In this document: piece after piece, positions 25,801 to 35,328 of the stretch
Layout: each line of letters begins with the position of its first letter
Numbering within the stretch: the first letter of the stretch is position 1
Assembly: GCF_037201975.1 (NCBI RefSeq)
Contig: NZ_CP147520.1
Location: forward strand, 1,426,001-1,490,000
Reading direction: 5' to 3'
Source of the DNA: Streptomyces sp. TG1A-60
GTDB taxonomy: Bacteria > Actinomycetota > Actinomycetes > Streptomycetales > Streptomycetaceae
DNA length: 64,000 bases
Translations under genes and position numbers: made by a program
Notes under the pieces: model-generated
Told to the model about the DNA's origin: nothing
Databases searched by the model: none
Seen by the model: only the letters and a program-made list of their open reading frames with translations

Positions 25801-28800
25801 CGCACCCGATCCTCACCTTCGCGGTGGAGCAGACAGTGGAGCGGACAGGGGGGCGGGAAGGCGGAAGCGGCCGGACCGCCGCGACCGTCCTCGGCTCGGC
25901 CCGGCGCGAGCAGGAACAGGCACAGTTCACCGCCTCGCTCGCCGCCGCGCACGCCCACGGAATACCCGTGGACTGGGACACGGTGTTCGACCCGGCCTCC
26001 GCGCGCAACGTAGAACTCCCCACGTACTCCTTTGAGTCGACGCGCTACTGGGCGGCGCCCCGGCCCGCCGCGGGCGACGCCGGGGACGCGGGACTGCGCT
26101 CCACCGGTCACCGGCTCCTGACCGCCGGAGCCGAACTCGCCGACGGCAGCGGGTGGTTGTTCACCGGGCGCGTCTCGCGGGACACGCACGGCTGGCTGGA
26201 CGACCACGCGGTCTACGGCACGGTCCTGCTGCCGGGCACCGCCTTCGTGGACATGGCCGTCCTCGCCGCCTCGCACGTCGGCTGCGACGTGGTCGAGGAG
26301 CTGACGCTGGAGGAGCCGCTGGTACTCCCCGACGACGGCGCCGTCGACCTCCAGGCGTCGGTCGGGGCCCCGGACGCCCGGGGACGGCGGCCGGTCGCGG
26401 TCCACTCCCGGCCGGCCGACGCGGCGGGCGGCGACGACTGGACGCGGCACGCCGGCGGCTTCCTCGCGCCCTCCCCGGCGCACGGCGACGCCTCCCCCGC
26501 TCCCCTCTCGTGGCCCCCGTCGGGCGCCGACCCGCTGGACGTCGACGGCCTCTACGACCGGCTCGCCGACCGGGGCTTCGGATACGGGCCCGTCTTCCGC
26601 GGGCTGCGCGCGGCCTGGCGGCGCGACGGTGTGCTCCTCGCCGAGGTGGACGCCGCGGCGGCCGGGGGAAGTGGGGGCGCCGAGGGGTACGGGGTGCACC
26701 CGGCCCTGCTCGACGCCGCGTTCCATGCCCAGCTGACCGAACTGGCCGGTGCCGACGGAGCGTCCGGGCAGGCGTGGCTGCCGTTCACCTGGTCCGGTGT
26801 GCGCGTCGTCCGACCCGGCGCCACGCACCTGCGGGTGTCCCTCACCACGCTGGGCGAGGGCACCGTACGGATGTCCGCGGTCGACGCGGCAGGCGCCCCG
26901 GTGGTCACCGTCGACTCGGTCGTGGCCCGCCCGGTGGCCCCGGCCCGCCTGGTCGGCGCACGCGGGCCGGCCGACTCCCTCTTCCGCGTGGACTGGCAGG
27001 CGGCACCGGGCCCGGGCCCCGCCCCGGACTCCGTCTCCGGACGCTGGGCGGTCCTGGCCGAGGACGGGACGACCATGGCGAGCCCGGATGCCGTGATCGG
27101 CTCGGTCTCCGGGGCCGACTCCACCGCCCCGCCGCTCCCCACCTACCCCGGCCTCCCCCACCTCTCCGCCGAGCTCGACGCGGGCGAACCCGTGCCGGAC
27201 ACCGTCGTCGCGCTCGTGCCCGCGGCGCACGGTACGCCCACCGCGGAGGCGGCCCGCGCCCGCGCCCACCACACCCTCGCGCTGCTGCGCGGCTGGCTGG
27301 CCGACGAGCGGTTCGCCGACGCGCGTCTGGTGCTGGTCACCCGGGACGCCGTGGCCACCGCTCCCGGCTCGGCCGTCGCCCCCGACCTCGCGCCCCTGTG
27401 GGGTCTGGTGCGTACCGCGCAGTCCGAGCACCCCGGCCGCTTCACGCTCGTCGATCTGGCCGGCGACGCCTGCGACGATCCCGCGCGCGTCCTGCCCGTC
27501 GCGCTCGCCGCCGAGGAGCCCCAGGTCGCCGTACGCAATGGCGTGCTCCACATCCCCCGTGCCGTCCGCGTCCGCGGCGCCTCCGGCGGGCCGCTCCCCT
27601 TCGAACCGGACGGCACGGTCCTGATCACGGGGGGAACCAGCGGACTCGGCGCCCAGCTGGCCCGGCACCTCGCCGCCGAACGGGGCGCGCGACACCTGCT
27701 CCTGGCCAGCCGCCGCGGCCGGGACGCCGAAGGCGTGTCGGAGCTGACGGCCGAACTGGCCGGCCTCGGCGCCCAGGTCACCGTCGCGGCCTGCGACGTC
27801 ACGGACCGGTCGGCGACGGCGGCGCTCCTCGCGTCGGTCGACGCCGCGCATCCGCTGACCGCCGTCGTCCACTCCGCGGGGGCGCTCGACGACGGCCTCC
27901 TGGAGGCGCTGACGCCCGAGCGGCTGGACCGCGTGCTGGCACCCAAGGTGGACGCGGCCCTGCATCTGCACGAGCTGACCGAGTCCGTGCCGCTCGCCGC
28001 GTTCGTCCTGTTCTCCTCGGTCGCGGGCACCATCGGCGGCCCGGGACAGGGCAACTACGCGGCGGCCAACACGTTCCTCGACGCCTTCGCGCAGTGGCGG
28101 CGTGCCCAGGGGCTGCCGGCGCTCTCGCTGGCCTGGGGCCTGTGGGAGGAGGCGAGCGACATGACCCGGCACCTCGGGGACGCCGAGGTGGCCCAGCTGG
28201 GCAGGTCGGGGCTGGCGCCGCTCGCCACCGACGAGGGGCTGCGCCTGTTCGACGCGGTGCACGGCACGGAGGACGCGCTGCTGCTGCCCGCCCGGCTCGA
28301 TCTGGGCGCCCTGCGCACCCAGGCCCGCGAGGGCTCGCTGCCCGCCGTACTGCGGGCCCTGGTGCCGGCCGCGCAGGGGCCCGCGGGCCGGTCGTGCCCG
28401 GCGCTGCCCGCGCGCCTCGCGGCCGCTCCGCCCGAGGAGCGGGACGTGCTGGTGCTGGCGGCGGTCGCCGCGGAGGTCGCCGTGGTCCTCGGGTACGAGG
28501 ACGCGGGCGCGGTCGACCCGGAGCGTCCCTTCAAGGAACTGGGCCTGGACTCGCTGGGCGCGGTGCGGCTGCGCAACCGGCTGAGCCAGGTGACCGGCCT
28601 CAGCCTTCCGTCCACCCTGGTGTTCGGCCACCCGACGGTCCCCGCGCTCGCCGCGCACCTGCGCACATTGCTCGACGAGCACGGCGCCGGGGGGCAGGAG
28701 GCAGCGGCGGCGCCCGGTGTGCACACGGATCTGGACCGCCTCGCCGGGCTGCTCCCGTCGGTCGCCGACTCCGACGTGGCGGCTGTCCGCACCCGGCTGC

Positions 28801-28928
28801 GGTCCCTGCTCTCGGCGCTCGACGACAGGGGCGGCGAGGGCGCCGGCAGCCTGCGCAGGGAGCTCATCGAGGAAGCGTCCGCCGACGACCTGTTCGACCT
28901 GATCGACAACGACCTGGGATTGGGCTGA
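22899..28928 (+). CDS. Type I polyketide synthase, loading ACP plus module 1 (ACP-KS-AT-DH-KR-ACP)
   Basis: About 2,009 residues from ATG 22899, chosen because GGAGG (22889-22893) precedes it. Order: loading ACP (~23075-23290, Ser in DYGYNSLAAVEL), KS (~23350-24635; [23 protein letters not shown] all intact), AT (~24990-25860; GHSQGE and YASHS, the methylmalonyl-type signature), DH (~26100-26930; DHAVYGTVLLPG and HPALLDAAFHAQ), KR (~27590-28130; NAD site GGTSGLGAQLA, LDD B-type motif, SSVAG and GQGNYAAAN), ACP (~28440-28680, GLDSLG), then a C-terminal docking region ending in DLFDLIDNDLGLG. There is no ER, so the product is an alpha-methyl-alpha,beta-enoyl chain. The loading ACP without AT or KS-Q implies starter loading by the operon's fatty-acyl-AMP ligase. 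Confidence 0.95.
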   Translation: MADAMDERTRRSERAEEVRAEEVRAGEVRAGESGPTESLAGRLAGLPADRRPAALLDLVREETAGLAGTDPLDIDPETAYRDYGYNSLAAVELTSRLSRATGLELPLTLLFDHPTASAVAEHLLGLLGFAHPEDDAPEAEAEGAGMGHAHDDDPIAVVGMACRYPGGVTSPAGLWDVAAAGRDVVSDFPRDRGWDLDGLFSADPEQPGTSYTRTGGFLDPVADFDAEFFGISRREALAMDPQQRLLLQTVWESLENAGIDPGRLKKSRTGVYVGSSGQDYEIVARSGPGELEGYWGIGAAGSVLSGRVAYAFGFEGPALTVDTACSSSLVGVHLAVHALRRGECTLAVAGGATVMATPKVFTEFSRQRALSPDGRCRSYAEAADGTGWAEGIGVLLLERLSEARRNNHRVLALIPGTAVNQDGASNGLTAPNGGSQQRVITQALADAGLRPRDIDAVEGHGTGTTLGDPIEIDALAAVFGHDRPAGQPLRLGSLKSNIGHSQAAAGVGGLIKMIQALRHEVLPRTLHVDRPTPKADWSGGGISLLTEATPWPRGERVRRAGVSAFGVGGTNAHVLVEEAPTVQAGTPAPEARTPRPELPSSSTPLATPPVVPWVLSAKTPAALRAQARRLHTHLTTAQPDATPTQVGAALAHTRAHFDHRATLTGTTRTELLDAVAALARGEEAEQVTRAHARTGKTVFVFPGQGSQWIGMSRELAAAHPVFAEELSACAAALAPYTDFSLDEVLSGAPGAPPLDRVDVVQPALFAVMAALAALWRHHGVHPDAVVGHSQGEIAAAYVAGGLSLQDAARVVALRSKAIAEMAGRGGMASVTASPERLLPLLEGWDGLISVAAVNGPSSMTVSGDSDALDGLLARCAAENIWARRVPVDYASHSPQVESLKERLAEVLSPVAPRSGEVRFHSTVTAGEFDTSGLDADYWYRNLRRTVRFEEVVRALLDQGHTTFVEVSPHPILTFAVEQTVERTGGREGGSGRTAATVLGSARREQEQAQFTASLAAAHAHGIPVDWDTVFDPASARNVELPTYSFESTRYWAAPRPAAGDAGDAGLRSTGHRLLTAGAELADGSGWLFTGRVSRDTHGWLDDHAVYGTVLLPGTAFVDMAVLAASHVGCDVVEELTLEEPLVLPDDGAVDLQASVGAPDARGRRPVAVHSRPADAAGGDDWTRHAGGFLAPSPAHGDASPAPLSWPPSGADPLDVDGLYDRLADRGFGYGPVFRGLRAAWRRDGVLLAEVDAAAAGGSGGAEGYGVHPALLDAAFHAQLTELAGADGASGQAWLPFTWSGVRVVRPGATHLRVSLTTLGEGTVRMSAVDAAGAPVVTVDSVVARPVAPARLVGARGPADSLFRVDWQAAPGPGPAPDSVSGRWAVLAEDGTTMASPDAVIGSVSGADSTAPPLPTYPGLPHLSAELDAGEPVPDTVVALVPAAHGTPTAEAARARAHHTLALLRGWLADERFADARLVLVTRDAVATAPGSAVAPDLAPLWGLVRTAQSEHPGRFTLVDLAGDACDDPARVLPVALAAEEPQVAVRNGVLHIPRAVRVRGASGGPLPFEPDGTVLITGGTSGLGAQLARHLAAERGARHLLLASRRGRDAEGVSELTAELAGLGAQVTVAACDVTDRSATAALLASVDAAHPLTAVVHSAGALDDGLLEALTPERLDRVLAPKVDAALHLHELTESVPLAAFVLFSSVAGTIGGPGQGNYAAANTFLDAFAQWRRAQGLPALSLAWGLWEEASDMTRHLGDAEVAQLGRSGLAPLATDEGLRLFDAVHGTEDALLLPARLDLGALRTQAREGSLPAVLRALVPAAQGPAGRSCPALPARLAAAPPEERDVLVLAAVAAEVAVVLGYEDAGAVDPERPFKELGLDSLGAVRLRNRLSQVTGLSLPSTLVFGHPTVPALAAHLRTLLDEHGAGGQEAAAAPGVHTDLDRLAGLLPSVADSDVAAVRTRLRSLLSALDDRGGEGAGSLRRELIEEASADDLFDLIDNDLGLG
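22941..23000. repeat. 15-bp tandem repeat in PKS N-terminus (4 units)
   Basis: Two identical units (GCCGAGGAGGTGCGG) and two diverged ones encode AEEVR-AEEVR-AGEVR-AGESG in the linker before the loading ACP. Low-complexity charged linker; frame is kept. Confidence 0.9.
23976..24064 (+). repeat. KS tract identical to module 2 copy
   Basis: About 89 bp in the module 1 KS is identical to 29652-29740 in the module 2 KS. Further long matches follow around the EGHGTGT motif and the SNIGHSQAA motif, giving a mosaic of identical and diverged stretches. Confidence 0.8.
24726..24915 (+). repeat. KS-AT linker repeat, copy 1
   Basis: 190 bp identical, base for base, to 30366-30555 in the second PKS gene. 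It encodes the KS-to-AT linker ([20 protein letters not shown] onward). Identity at synonymous sites implies recent gene conversion. Confidence 0.95.
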
Positions 28929-28931
28929 ATC

Positions 28932-31900
28932 ATGCCGGACGACGACAGGACACTGCGGTACCTCAAGCGTGTCACCGCCGAACTGCAGTCCACCCGTGAG
29001 CGGTTGGTACAGGCCGAGCAGCGCGCGTACGAGCCGGTCGCGGTGGTGGGCATGGCCTGCCGCTATCCGGGACTCGTGACCTCCCCCGACGACCTGTGGG
29101 ACCTGGTGGCCGCCGGGCGCGACGTGGTCGCTGACTTCCCCGCGGACCGGGGCTGGGACCTGGACCGGCTCTTCCACGACGACCCGGACCATCCCGGCAC
29201 GACGTACGCCAGGGCCGGCGGGTTCCTGGAGGGGGCGACGGAGTTCGACGCGGAGTTCTTCGGCATCGGCCGCACCGAGGCCCTGGCGATGGACCCGCAG
29301 CAGCGGCTGCTCCTGCAGACCGCCTGGGAGTCCCTGGAGAACGCTGGCATCGACCCGGGCGGCCTGCGCGGCTCGCGGACGGGTGTGTTCGTGGGGACGA
29401 CGGGCCAGGACTACGCGCAGTTGGCGCGGTCGGGTCCGGACGAGCTGGAGGGCTACTGGGGCATCGGCTCGGCGGGCAGTGTGCTCTCCGGTCGCGTCTC
29501 GTACGTGCTGGGGTTCGAGGGCCCGGCCCTCACGGTCGACACGGCCTGTTCGTCGTCGCTGGTGGGCGTGCACCTGGCGGTGCAGGCACTGCGCCACGGC
29601 GAGTGTTCGCTGGCCCTGGCGGGCGGCGTGACGGTGATGTCCACACCGGGCGTCTTCACCGAGTTCAGCAGGCAGCGCGCGCTCTCGCCGGACGGCAGGT
29701 GCCGTTCGTACGCGGAGGCCGCCGACGGCACCGGCTGGGGCGAGGGGGTCGGGGTCGTCCTGCTGGAGCGCCTCAGTGAGGCCCGCCGAAACAACCACCG
29801 TGTCCTGGCGGTCATCTCGGGCTCCGCGGTCAACCAGGACGGCGCCAGCAACGGCCTCACCGCCCCGAACGGCGGCTCCCAGCAGCGCGTCATCACCCAG
29901 GCACTCGCCGACGCCGGTCTGCGCCCCCGCGACATCGACGCGGTCGAGGGGCACGGCACCGGCACCACACTCGGCGACCCCATCGAGATCGACGCCCTCG
30001 CGGCGGTCTACGGCCGCGAGCGGACCGCCGTGCACCCGCTGCGGCTGGGCTCGCTGAAGTCCAACATCGGGCACAGCCAGGCCGCCGCGGGCGTCGGCGG
30101 ACTGATCAAGATGATCCAGGCGTTGCGCCACGAGGTGCTGCCCAGGACCCTGCACGTCGACCGGCCCACGCCCAAGGCCGACTGGTCCGGCGGCGGCATC
30201 TCCCTGCTGACCGAGGCCACCCCGTGGCCGCGCGGCGAGCGGGTCCGCCGGGCCGGGGTGTCCTCGTTCGGCATCAGTGGCAGCAACGCGCACGTCGTGG
30301 TGGAGGAGGCACCGCTCGACGCGTCCCCCGACACCGGGGCGGGGCGGGAGCCGGAGACCCTGCCGGTGGTGCCGTGGGTGCTGTCCGCCAAGACGCCGGC
30401 CGCCCTGCGCGCCCAGGCCCGCCGCCTGCACACCCACCTCACCACCGCACAACCGGACGCCACCCCCACCCAGGTCGGCGCCGCCCTCGCCCACACCCGC
30501 GCCCACTTCGACCACCGGGCCACCCTCACCGGCACCACCCGCACCGAACTCCTCGCGGGGCTGGCGGCGTTCGGCGCGGGGGAACTGCCGGGCAACGCCG
30601 TCCTGGGAGTGGCGGCGCGGGCACGGAAGACCGCCTTCCTCTTCTCCGGGCAGGGGTCCCAGCAGGCCGGTACGGGCAGCGGACTCGCCGCCGCCCACCC
30701 GGTGTTCGCCGACGCCCTGGCCGCGGCCCGCGCCGAGCTCGACCGGCATCTGGAGCTGCCCCTGCGCCAGGTGATGGACGCCGCCGACGGCACCCCCGAG
30801 GCGGAGCTGCTGCACCGCACGGGCTGGACGCAGCCGGCGCTGTTCGCCCTGGAGGTGGCTCTCTACCGCCTCGTCGAGTCCTGGGGCTTCACACCGGACT
30901 TCCTGCTGGGCCACTCGATCGGCGAGCTGTCCGCCGCGCATGTCGCCGGGGTGCTGTCCCTGGCCGACGCGAGCGCCTTGGTCGCCGCGCGCGGCAGGCT
31001 CATGCAGGCCCTGCCGGAGGGCGGCGCGATGGTCGCCGTGGAGGCGACGGAGGACGAGGTCCTGCAGAGCCTGCGTGACGACGGCCGACTGGCCGTGGCC
31101 GCCGTGAACGGGCCCCGCTCGGTCGTCGTGTCCGGCGCCGCCGACCCCCTCGCGGCCTGGCAGCGAGCGTGGCAGGAGCAGGGCCGCCGCACCCGCCGAC
31201 TGCGCGTCAGCCATGCCTTCCACTCGCCTCTGATGCGGCCGATGCTCGAGGAACTCGCAGCCGTCGCGGGCGGCTTGAGCTACCACGCGCCGACCGTACC
31301 GATCGTTTCGAACGTGACGGGGACCTTCGCCGACGCGACCGACCTGGCCACGCCCGACTACTGGGTCCGCCACGCCGCGCACCCCGTCCGCTTCCACGAC
31401 GGGGTACGCCGCCTGGAAAGCGCGGGGGCGACGGCGTTCCTGGAGCTCGGGCCGAGCGGTGTACTGACCTCGATGACCCGGCACTGCCTGCGCGACCCGG
31501 GGTCCGCGGTGCTCGCTCCCGCCCTCGACGGGCGCGGGCCCGAGCCCGCCGCCCTCATGACCGCGCTCGCCGAACTGCACACGCACGGCGCGTGCGGCGA
31601 CCTCGCGGCCCTCCTTCCCCGGGACGCGGCTCGCCAGGTGCCGCTCCCGACGTACGCCTTCCAGCCGCGCCGCCACTGGATCGACGTGCCGCAGACCGTA
31701 CGGGGCACGGAGTCCGGCCCGTCGGCGGACCAGGCGGCTCCGGCACCGGCCGCGCAGGAAGAGCCGAGCCGGGACGAGCCGGAGCGGGCGGACCAGGAGC
31801 GGGACGTCCTCGGGCTGGTTCGTACCCAGGCGGCCCTCGTCCTCGGTTACGAGGACGGCGCGCGGATCGACCCGGACCTGACGCTGCTGGAGCTCGGTAT

Positions 31901-32870
31901 CGACTCGCTCGGCGCCGTCCGCTTCCAGCGGCGCCTCGCCTCGGTCACCGGCCTCGACCTTCCGGCCACCCTCCTGGTCGACCACCCCACCCCGGCGGCC
32001 CTCGCGGAGCACCTGCGGCCGCTGCTCGCCCCGAGCGCTCCGACCGACCCGGCCGACCTGCTCAGGGACCTGCACCGGCGAGGGCAACTCGGTGACGCCG
32101 TACCGCTGCTGCGGGCGGCTGCCGCGGACCGGCCCACCTTCTCCACGGCGGAACGGCCCGCGGGCCCGCCGGAGTCCGTGCTGGTCTCCGACGGACCCGC
32201 TACGCCCGCCGTGGTCTGCGTGCCGTCCTTCCTGGCCGGGTCGGGCCCGCACCAGTTCGCGCGGTTCGCCGCCGGATTCACCCACCGGCCGCGGATGTCC
32301 GCGCTCACCCTGCCCGGCCTCGGCACCTCGGCACTGCTGCCCGGCTCGTGGCGGGCAGCGGTCGACAGCCTGGCCGCCGCCGCGCTGCACACCGCGGGCG
32401 GTGCCCCGCTGGTCCTCGCGGGGCACTCCATCGGCGGCGCCCTCGCGCACGCCGCCGCGGCGTCGCTGGAGCGCACCGGGCACCGCGTCGAAGGGGTCGT
32501 GCTGATCGACACCTACGAACCCGAACCCGCCCAGCAGCAAGCGGTGTTCGCCTGGGCGATGGGCCGCATCCTCGCCCGGGACGGCGCGCCCGCCGACATC
32601 GACGCCGACGGCGTGCTGGCCATGGGCGGCTATCTGCGGCTCCTCGACGACTGGGTGGCCGACCCGCTGACGGCGCCCGCGCTGCTCCTGACAGCCGAGC
32701 GGGGGCCCGACGCGCCGGACGGCGCGGCCTGGCGGCTCTGGCAGGCCGCGGACACCGTCACGCCCGTCACCGGCGACCACTTCTCGCTCCTCGAGGAGCA
32801 CGCCGCTCACACGGCACGCACCGTCGAGGAATGGCTTCGAAAGGAACTGTCATGCAGCCCGTCGGCATAG
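28932..32870 (+). CDS. Type I polyketide synthase, final module (KS-AT-ACP-TE)
   Basis: A 1,312-residue protein starting 3 bp after the first PKS. An N-terminal coiled-coil docking helix ([20 protein letters not shown]) leads to KS (~29035-30310, DTACSSS present), AT (~30630-31530; GHSIGE with HAFHS, the malonyl-type signature), ACP (~31800-32030; [12 protein letters not shown]) and a type I thioesterase (~32200-32850; [14 protein letters not shown] and final His in [11 protein letters not shown]). There is no KR, DH or ER, so the chain leaves with a beta-keto group. With module 1 the predicted backbone is starter-CH=C(CH3)-CO-CH2-CO-. The last 19 bp overlap the next gene. Whether TE hydrolyses, cyclises or hands over to the KASIII-like and AfsA-like partners is unknown. 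Confidence 0.95.
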   Translation: MPDDDRTLRYLKRVTAELQSTRERLVQAEQRAYEPVAVVGMACRYPGLVTSPDDLWDLVAAGRDVVADFPADRGWDLDRLFHDDPDHPGTTYARAGGFLEGATEFDAEFFGIGRTEALAMDPQQRLLLQTAWESLENAGIDPGGLRGSRTGVFVGTTGQDYAQLARSGPDELEGYWGIGSAGSVLSGRVSYVLGFEGPALTVDTACSSSLVGVHLAVQALRHGECSLALAGGVTVMSTPGVFTEFSRQRALSPDGRCRSYAEAADGTGWGEGVGVVLLERLSEARRNNHRVLAVISGSAVNQDGASNGLTAPNGGSQQRVITQALADAGLRPRDIDAVEGHGTGTTLGDPIEIDALAAVYGRERTAVHPLRLGSLKSNIGHSQAAAGVGGLIKMIQALRHEVLPRTLHVDRPTPKADWSGGGISLLTEATPWPRGERVRRAGVSSFGISGSNAHVVVEEAPLDASPDTGAGREPETLPVVPWVLSAKTPAALRAQARRLHTHLTTAQPDATPTQVGAALAHTRAHFDHRATLTGTTRTELLAGLAAFGAGELPGNAVLGVAARARKTAFLFSGQGSQQAGTGSGLAAAHPVFADALAAARAELDRHLELPLRQVMDAADGTPEAELLHRTGWTQPALFALEVALYRLVESWGFTPDFLLGHSIGELSAAHVAGVLSLADASALVAARGRLMQALPEGGAMVAVEATEDEVLQSLRDDGRLAVAAVNGPRSVVVSGAADPLAAWQRAWQEQGRRTRRLRVSHAFHSPLMRPMLEELAAVAGGLSYHAPTVPIVSNVTGTFADATDLATPDYWVRHAAHPVRFHDGVRRLESAGATAFLELGPSGVLTSMTRHCLRDPGSAVLAPALDGRGPEPAALMTALAELHTHGACGDLAALLPRDAARQVPLPTYAFQPRRHWIDVPQTVRGTESGPSADQAAPAPAAQEEPSRDEPERADQERDVLGLVRTQAALVLGYEDGARIDPDLTLLELGIDSLGAVRFQRRLASVTGLDLPATLLVDHPTPAALAEHLRPLLAPSAPTDPADLLRDLHRRGQLGDAVPLLRAAAADRPTFSTAERPAGPPESVLVSDGPATPAVVCVPSFLAGSGPHQFARFAAGFTHRPRMSALTLPGLGTSALLPGSWRAAVDSLAAAALHTAGGAPLVLAGHSIGGALAHAAAASLERTGHRVEGVVLIDTYEPEPAQQQAVFAWAMGRILARDGAPADIDADGVLAMGGYLRLLDDWVADPLTAPALLLTAERGPDAPDGAAWRLWQAADTVTPVTGDHFSLLEEHAAHTARTVEEWLRKELSCSPSA
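30366..30555 (+). repeat. KS-AT linker repeat, copy 2
   Basis: Second copy of the 190-bp block at 24726-24915, in the same position between KS and AT of module 2. Both ends break off sharply into diverged sequence. Confidence 0.95.
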
Positions 32871-33868
32871 TCGACTTCGGGAGCTATCTGCCCGAGAACG
32901 TGGTGGGGCCCGAGTTCTTCCTGGACGAGAACGCCCCGGTGGACCCGCTGGCCAACACCCCGCTGTTCCGCGTGCCCCCGACCCGGCACCACGTCGCCCC
33001 CGGCGAGCGGGCAGCCGACATGATCGCCAAGGCGGCCCGGCCGGTCTTCGAGCGCCTCGGCAAGGGGCCGGCGGGCCAGGTCGACGTGCTGCTGACGAAC
33101 GTGCTGCTGCCGGACGAGCCGTTCATGGGTGTCGGCGCCCAGGCCGCGCACGCCCTCGGCATCGATCCCGAGTGGATCGTGGACCTGCACAACGGCGGCT
33201 GCGCCTCGTTCCCGTACATGCTCTCGCTGGCCCAGAAGATCATGGCCGACGGAGCGGCACACACCGCGCTGATCGCCAACGTGCAGAACACCGCGGGCCA
33301 GATGTACGCCCAGTCCGAAGTGCGCAAGCTGTCGCACGCGCCGATTCCGGGCGACGGCTGCGGCGTGGCCTACCTGGAGGCCGGCACGGGTTCGCCGCTC
33401 CTCGGGGTGCGGACCCGAAGCATCCCCGCGTACTCCGTGGACCTCGGCATCAAGACCCCGGACGGGCGCAGGTACTGGGAGCCGGGCGAGGGCCAGATGG
33501 ACATCGACTTCGACGCCGGCAAGACGACGGAGATCCTCCAGCGCGGCAACACCCTCGTGCCCGAGCTCGTCGGGAAGCTCTGCTCAGACCTCGGGGAGCA
33601 GCCGTCCGACATCGACGTGCTCGTCACCAACCAGCCGAACCGGATCTTCCTGAAGAACTGGCGCCAGGCCCTGAAACTGGACGAGGCGCGGCACTTGGAC
33701 ACCTTCGACCGCTACGGGAACCTGTACGGCGCCGCCGTGCCCGTCACCCTCGACCGGGCGGCCCGCGCCGGAGACCTGCGTGACGGCGACCTCGTGGTGA
33801 TGTCGGGGTTCGCGCACGCCGGTGACTTCGCTGCGGCTGCTGCGGTGCGCTGGAACGGCGCCTCGTGA
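32852..33868 (+). CDS. KASIII-like enzyme with Cys-Asn-Asn active site
   Basis: A 338-residue thiolase-fold protein related to KASIII. Cys117 is present in [13 protein letters not shown] and Asn290 in [10 protein letters not shown], but the position of the catalytic His reads VTNQPNRIF, with Asn260 replacing His. Loss of this His argues against ordinary decarboxylative condensation. KASIII relatives with altered triads perform acyl transfer (ester formation) or non-decarboxylative Claisen coupling. ATG 32852 lies behind AAGGA and overlaps the PKS gene; its stop overlaps the next start (GTGA). I infer transfer or coupling of the PKS-bound chain. Confidence 0.85.
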   Translation: MQPVGIVDFGSYLPENVVGPEFFLDENAPVDPLANTPLFRVPPTRHHVAPGERAADMIAKAARPVFERLGKGPAGQVDVLLTNVLLPDEPFMGVGAQAAHALGIDPEWIVDLHNGGCASFPYMLSLAQKIMADGAAHTALIANVQNTAGQMYAQSEVRKLSHAPIPGDGCGVAYLEAGTGSPLLGVRTRSIPAYSVDLGIKTPDGRRYWEPGEGQMDIDFDAGKTTEILQRGNTLVPELVGKLCSDLGEQPSDIDVLVTNQPNRIFLKNWRQALKLDEARHLDTFDRYGNLYGAAVPVTLDRAARAGDLRDGDLVVMSGFAHAGDFAAAAAVRWNGAS

Positions 33869-35328
33869 GCGAGCTGAACGAGCGGGCCGGGCAGTCCGTC
33901 GAGAACGACCGGCTCGCCGCGACGGAGCGGTTCGGTGAGGCAGAACGCCCCGGCGGGACCATGGAGTTCGACGTGATCGTCGTCGGCGCGCGCTGCGCCG
34001 GGGCCACGCTCGGCGCGCTCCTCGCGCGCCGCGGTCTGCGGGTCGCCGTCCTCGACCAGGCCGCAGAGATCCGCTCGACTCTCTCCTCGAACATCCTCCA
34101 GGCCGACTCCCTGGCCTTCCTGAACCGCCTCGGCGTGATGGAGCGGCTGCGCGCGGCCGGGGTCACCACCATGAGCCACGTCGACATGCGCCTGGAGGAG
34201 TTCCGTTGCCGGGCCGCGTTCCCGCAGGAGCCCGGCGACGTGGGCGGCGCGGCGTGCATCCGCCGCGAGGTCCTCGACCCGGTCCTGGTGGACGCGGCCC
34301 GCACGTCCGGCGCCGAGGTGCGGCTGGGCACCCGGGTCGTCGGGGTGATCCGGGAGGGCGGCCGCGTCACGGGGGTCCGGGCGGTGTCGGGCGGCGTCGA
34401 GGCGCGGCTACGGGCCCGCGTGGTGGTCGGCGCGGACGGGCGGAACTCGAAGGTCGCCGAGGTGTGCGGGTCCCGCATGTACCACGTGAGTCCCGGCGAA
34501 CGCAGCTACTACTGGACGTACTTCGAGGGCGCGGACACCGGTCCGCGGCCGACGTTCGTCTTCCACCGCTGGGGCGACCGGCACATGCTGGGCGGCCCCG
34601 CCGACAACGGCCTCTACATCGTGGGCGTCTCCCCGCAGCGCCACGAGCGGGAGAGCTTCCGCGCCGACCTCGACGGCTCCGTGCGCGCCCACGCGATGCG
34701 CTGCGCGCCGATCGCCGACGCCCTCTCGGGCGCCACCAGGGCGAGCAGGATCTACGGCATCCGGCGCTTCTTCGGCTACTTCCGCGAGGCGGCGGGCGCC
34801 GGCTGGGTGCTGCTCGGCGACGCCGGGCACTTCAAGGACCCGGCGGGCGGGCGCGGCATCGGCGACGCCTTCCACCAGGCGGAACGGCTCGCCGACGCGG
34901 TCGGTGACGCCATCGGGTCGGGCGTCCGGCTCGACCGCGCCGTCGCGGAGTTCGGCCGCTGGCGGGACCGCACGTACGCCGAGTACTACGGCCTGGCCGC
35001 GGATCTCGGCGTGGCCGGACCCATCGCGGGCGTCGTCCCGCGGGTCGTGCGCGGGCTGCACGCGCGCGGCAAGGTCGACGGCGTCCTGAACCTGCTGAGC
35101 CACCGGGCCTCCGTCCTGGAAGTCCTCACCCCGGCGCGGGTGCTCGGCGCCACGGGCGGGCATCTGCTGCGCGCCCCCGGCGGGCGCCGCGCCACGCTCG
35201 GCGAGCTGGGGCGGCTCGCGACCACCGAGATCCGGCGCAGGAACGCGATGCGCAAGCCCGTCTTCCAGAGCGGCCCGGCGCCGCGCCCCGTACACCAGGA
35301 CACGTCCGAACCGGAGCTGAGCCGATGA
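33865..35328 (+). CDS. FAD-dependent monooxygenase/reductase (geranylgeranyl-reductase-like fold)
   Basis: A 487-residue flavoprotein of the PHBH/geranylgeranyl-reductase superfamily. FDVIVVGARCAGATLGALLA is the FAD Rossmann motif (about residues 35-54), RVVVGADGRNSKVAE the middle motif, and WVLLGDAGHFKDPAGGRGIG the flavin-binding GD motif. The GTG start overlaps the KASIII-like stop. A ~30-residue charged N-terminal extension precedes the fold; an internal ATG near 33961 (MEFDVIVVG) is an alternative start. Oxidative tailoring (hydroxylation or epoxidation) of the polyketide is likely; the substrate is unknown. Confidence 0.85.
   Translation: MSELNERAGQSVENDRLAATERFGEAERPGGTMEFDVIVVGARCAGATLGALLARRGLRVAVLDQAAEIRSTLSSNILQADSLAFLNRLGVMERLRAAGVTTMSHVDMRLEEFRCRAAFPQEPGDVGGAACIRREVLDPVLVDAARTSGAEVRLGTRVVGVIREGGRVTGVRAVSGGVEARLRARVVVGADGRNSKVAEVCGSRMYHVSPGERSYYWTYFEGADTGPRPTFVFHRWGDRHMLGGPADNGLYIVGVSPQRHERESFRADLDGSVRAHAMRCAPIADALSGATRASRIYGIRRFFGYFREAAGAGWVLLGDAGHFKDPAGGRGIGDAFHQAERLADAVGDAIGSGVRLDRAVAEFGRWRDRTYAEYYGLAADLGVAGPIAGVVPRVVRGLHARGKVDGVLNLLSHRASVLEVLTPARVLGATGGHLLRAPGGRRATLGELGRLATTEIRRRNAMRKPVFQSGPAPRPVHQDTSEPELSR

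Noticed and set aside
25620..32810. A 2,396-codon open frame antisense to both PKS genes
   Set aside because: It is a GC-bias shadow: composition is Gly/Arg/Val/Gln-rich without any domain, while the plus strand encodes unmistakable KS, AT, DH, KR, ACP and TE motifs.
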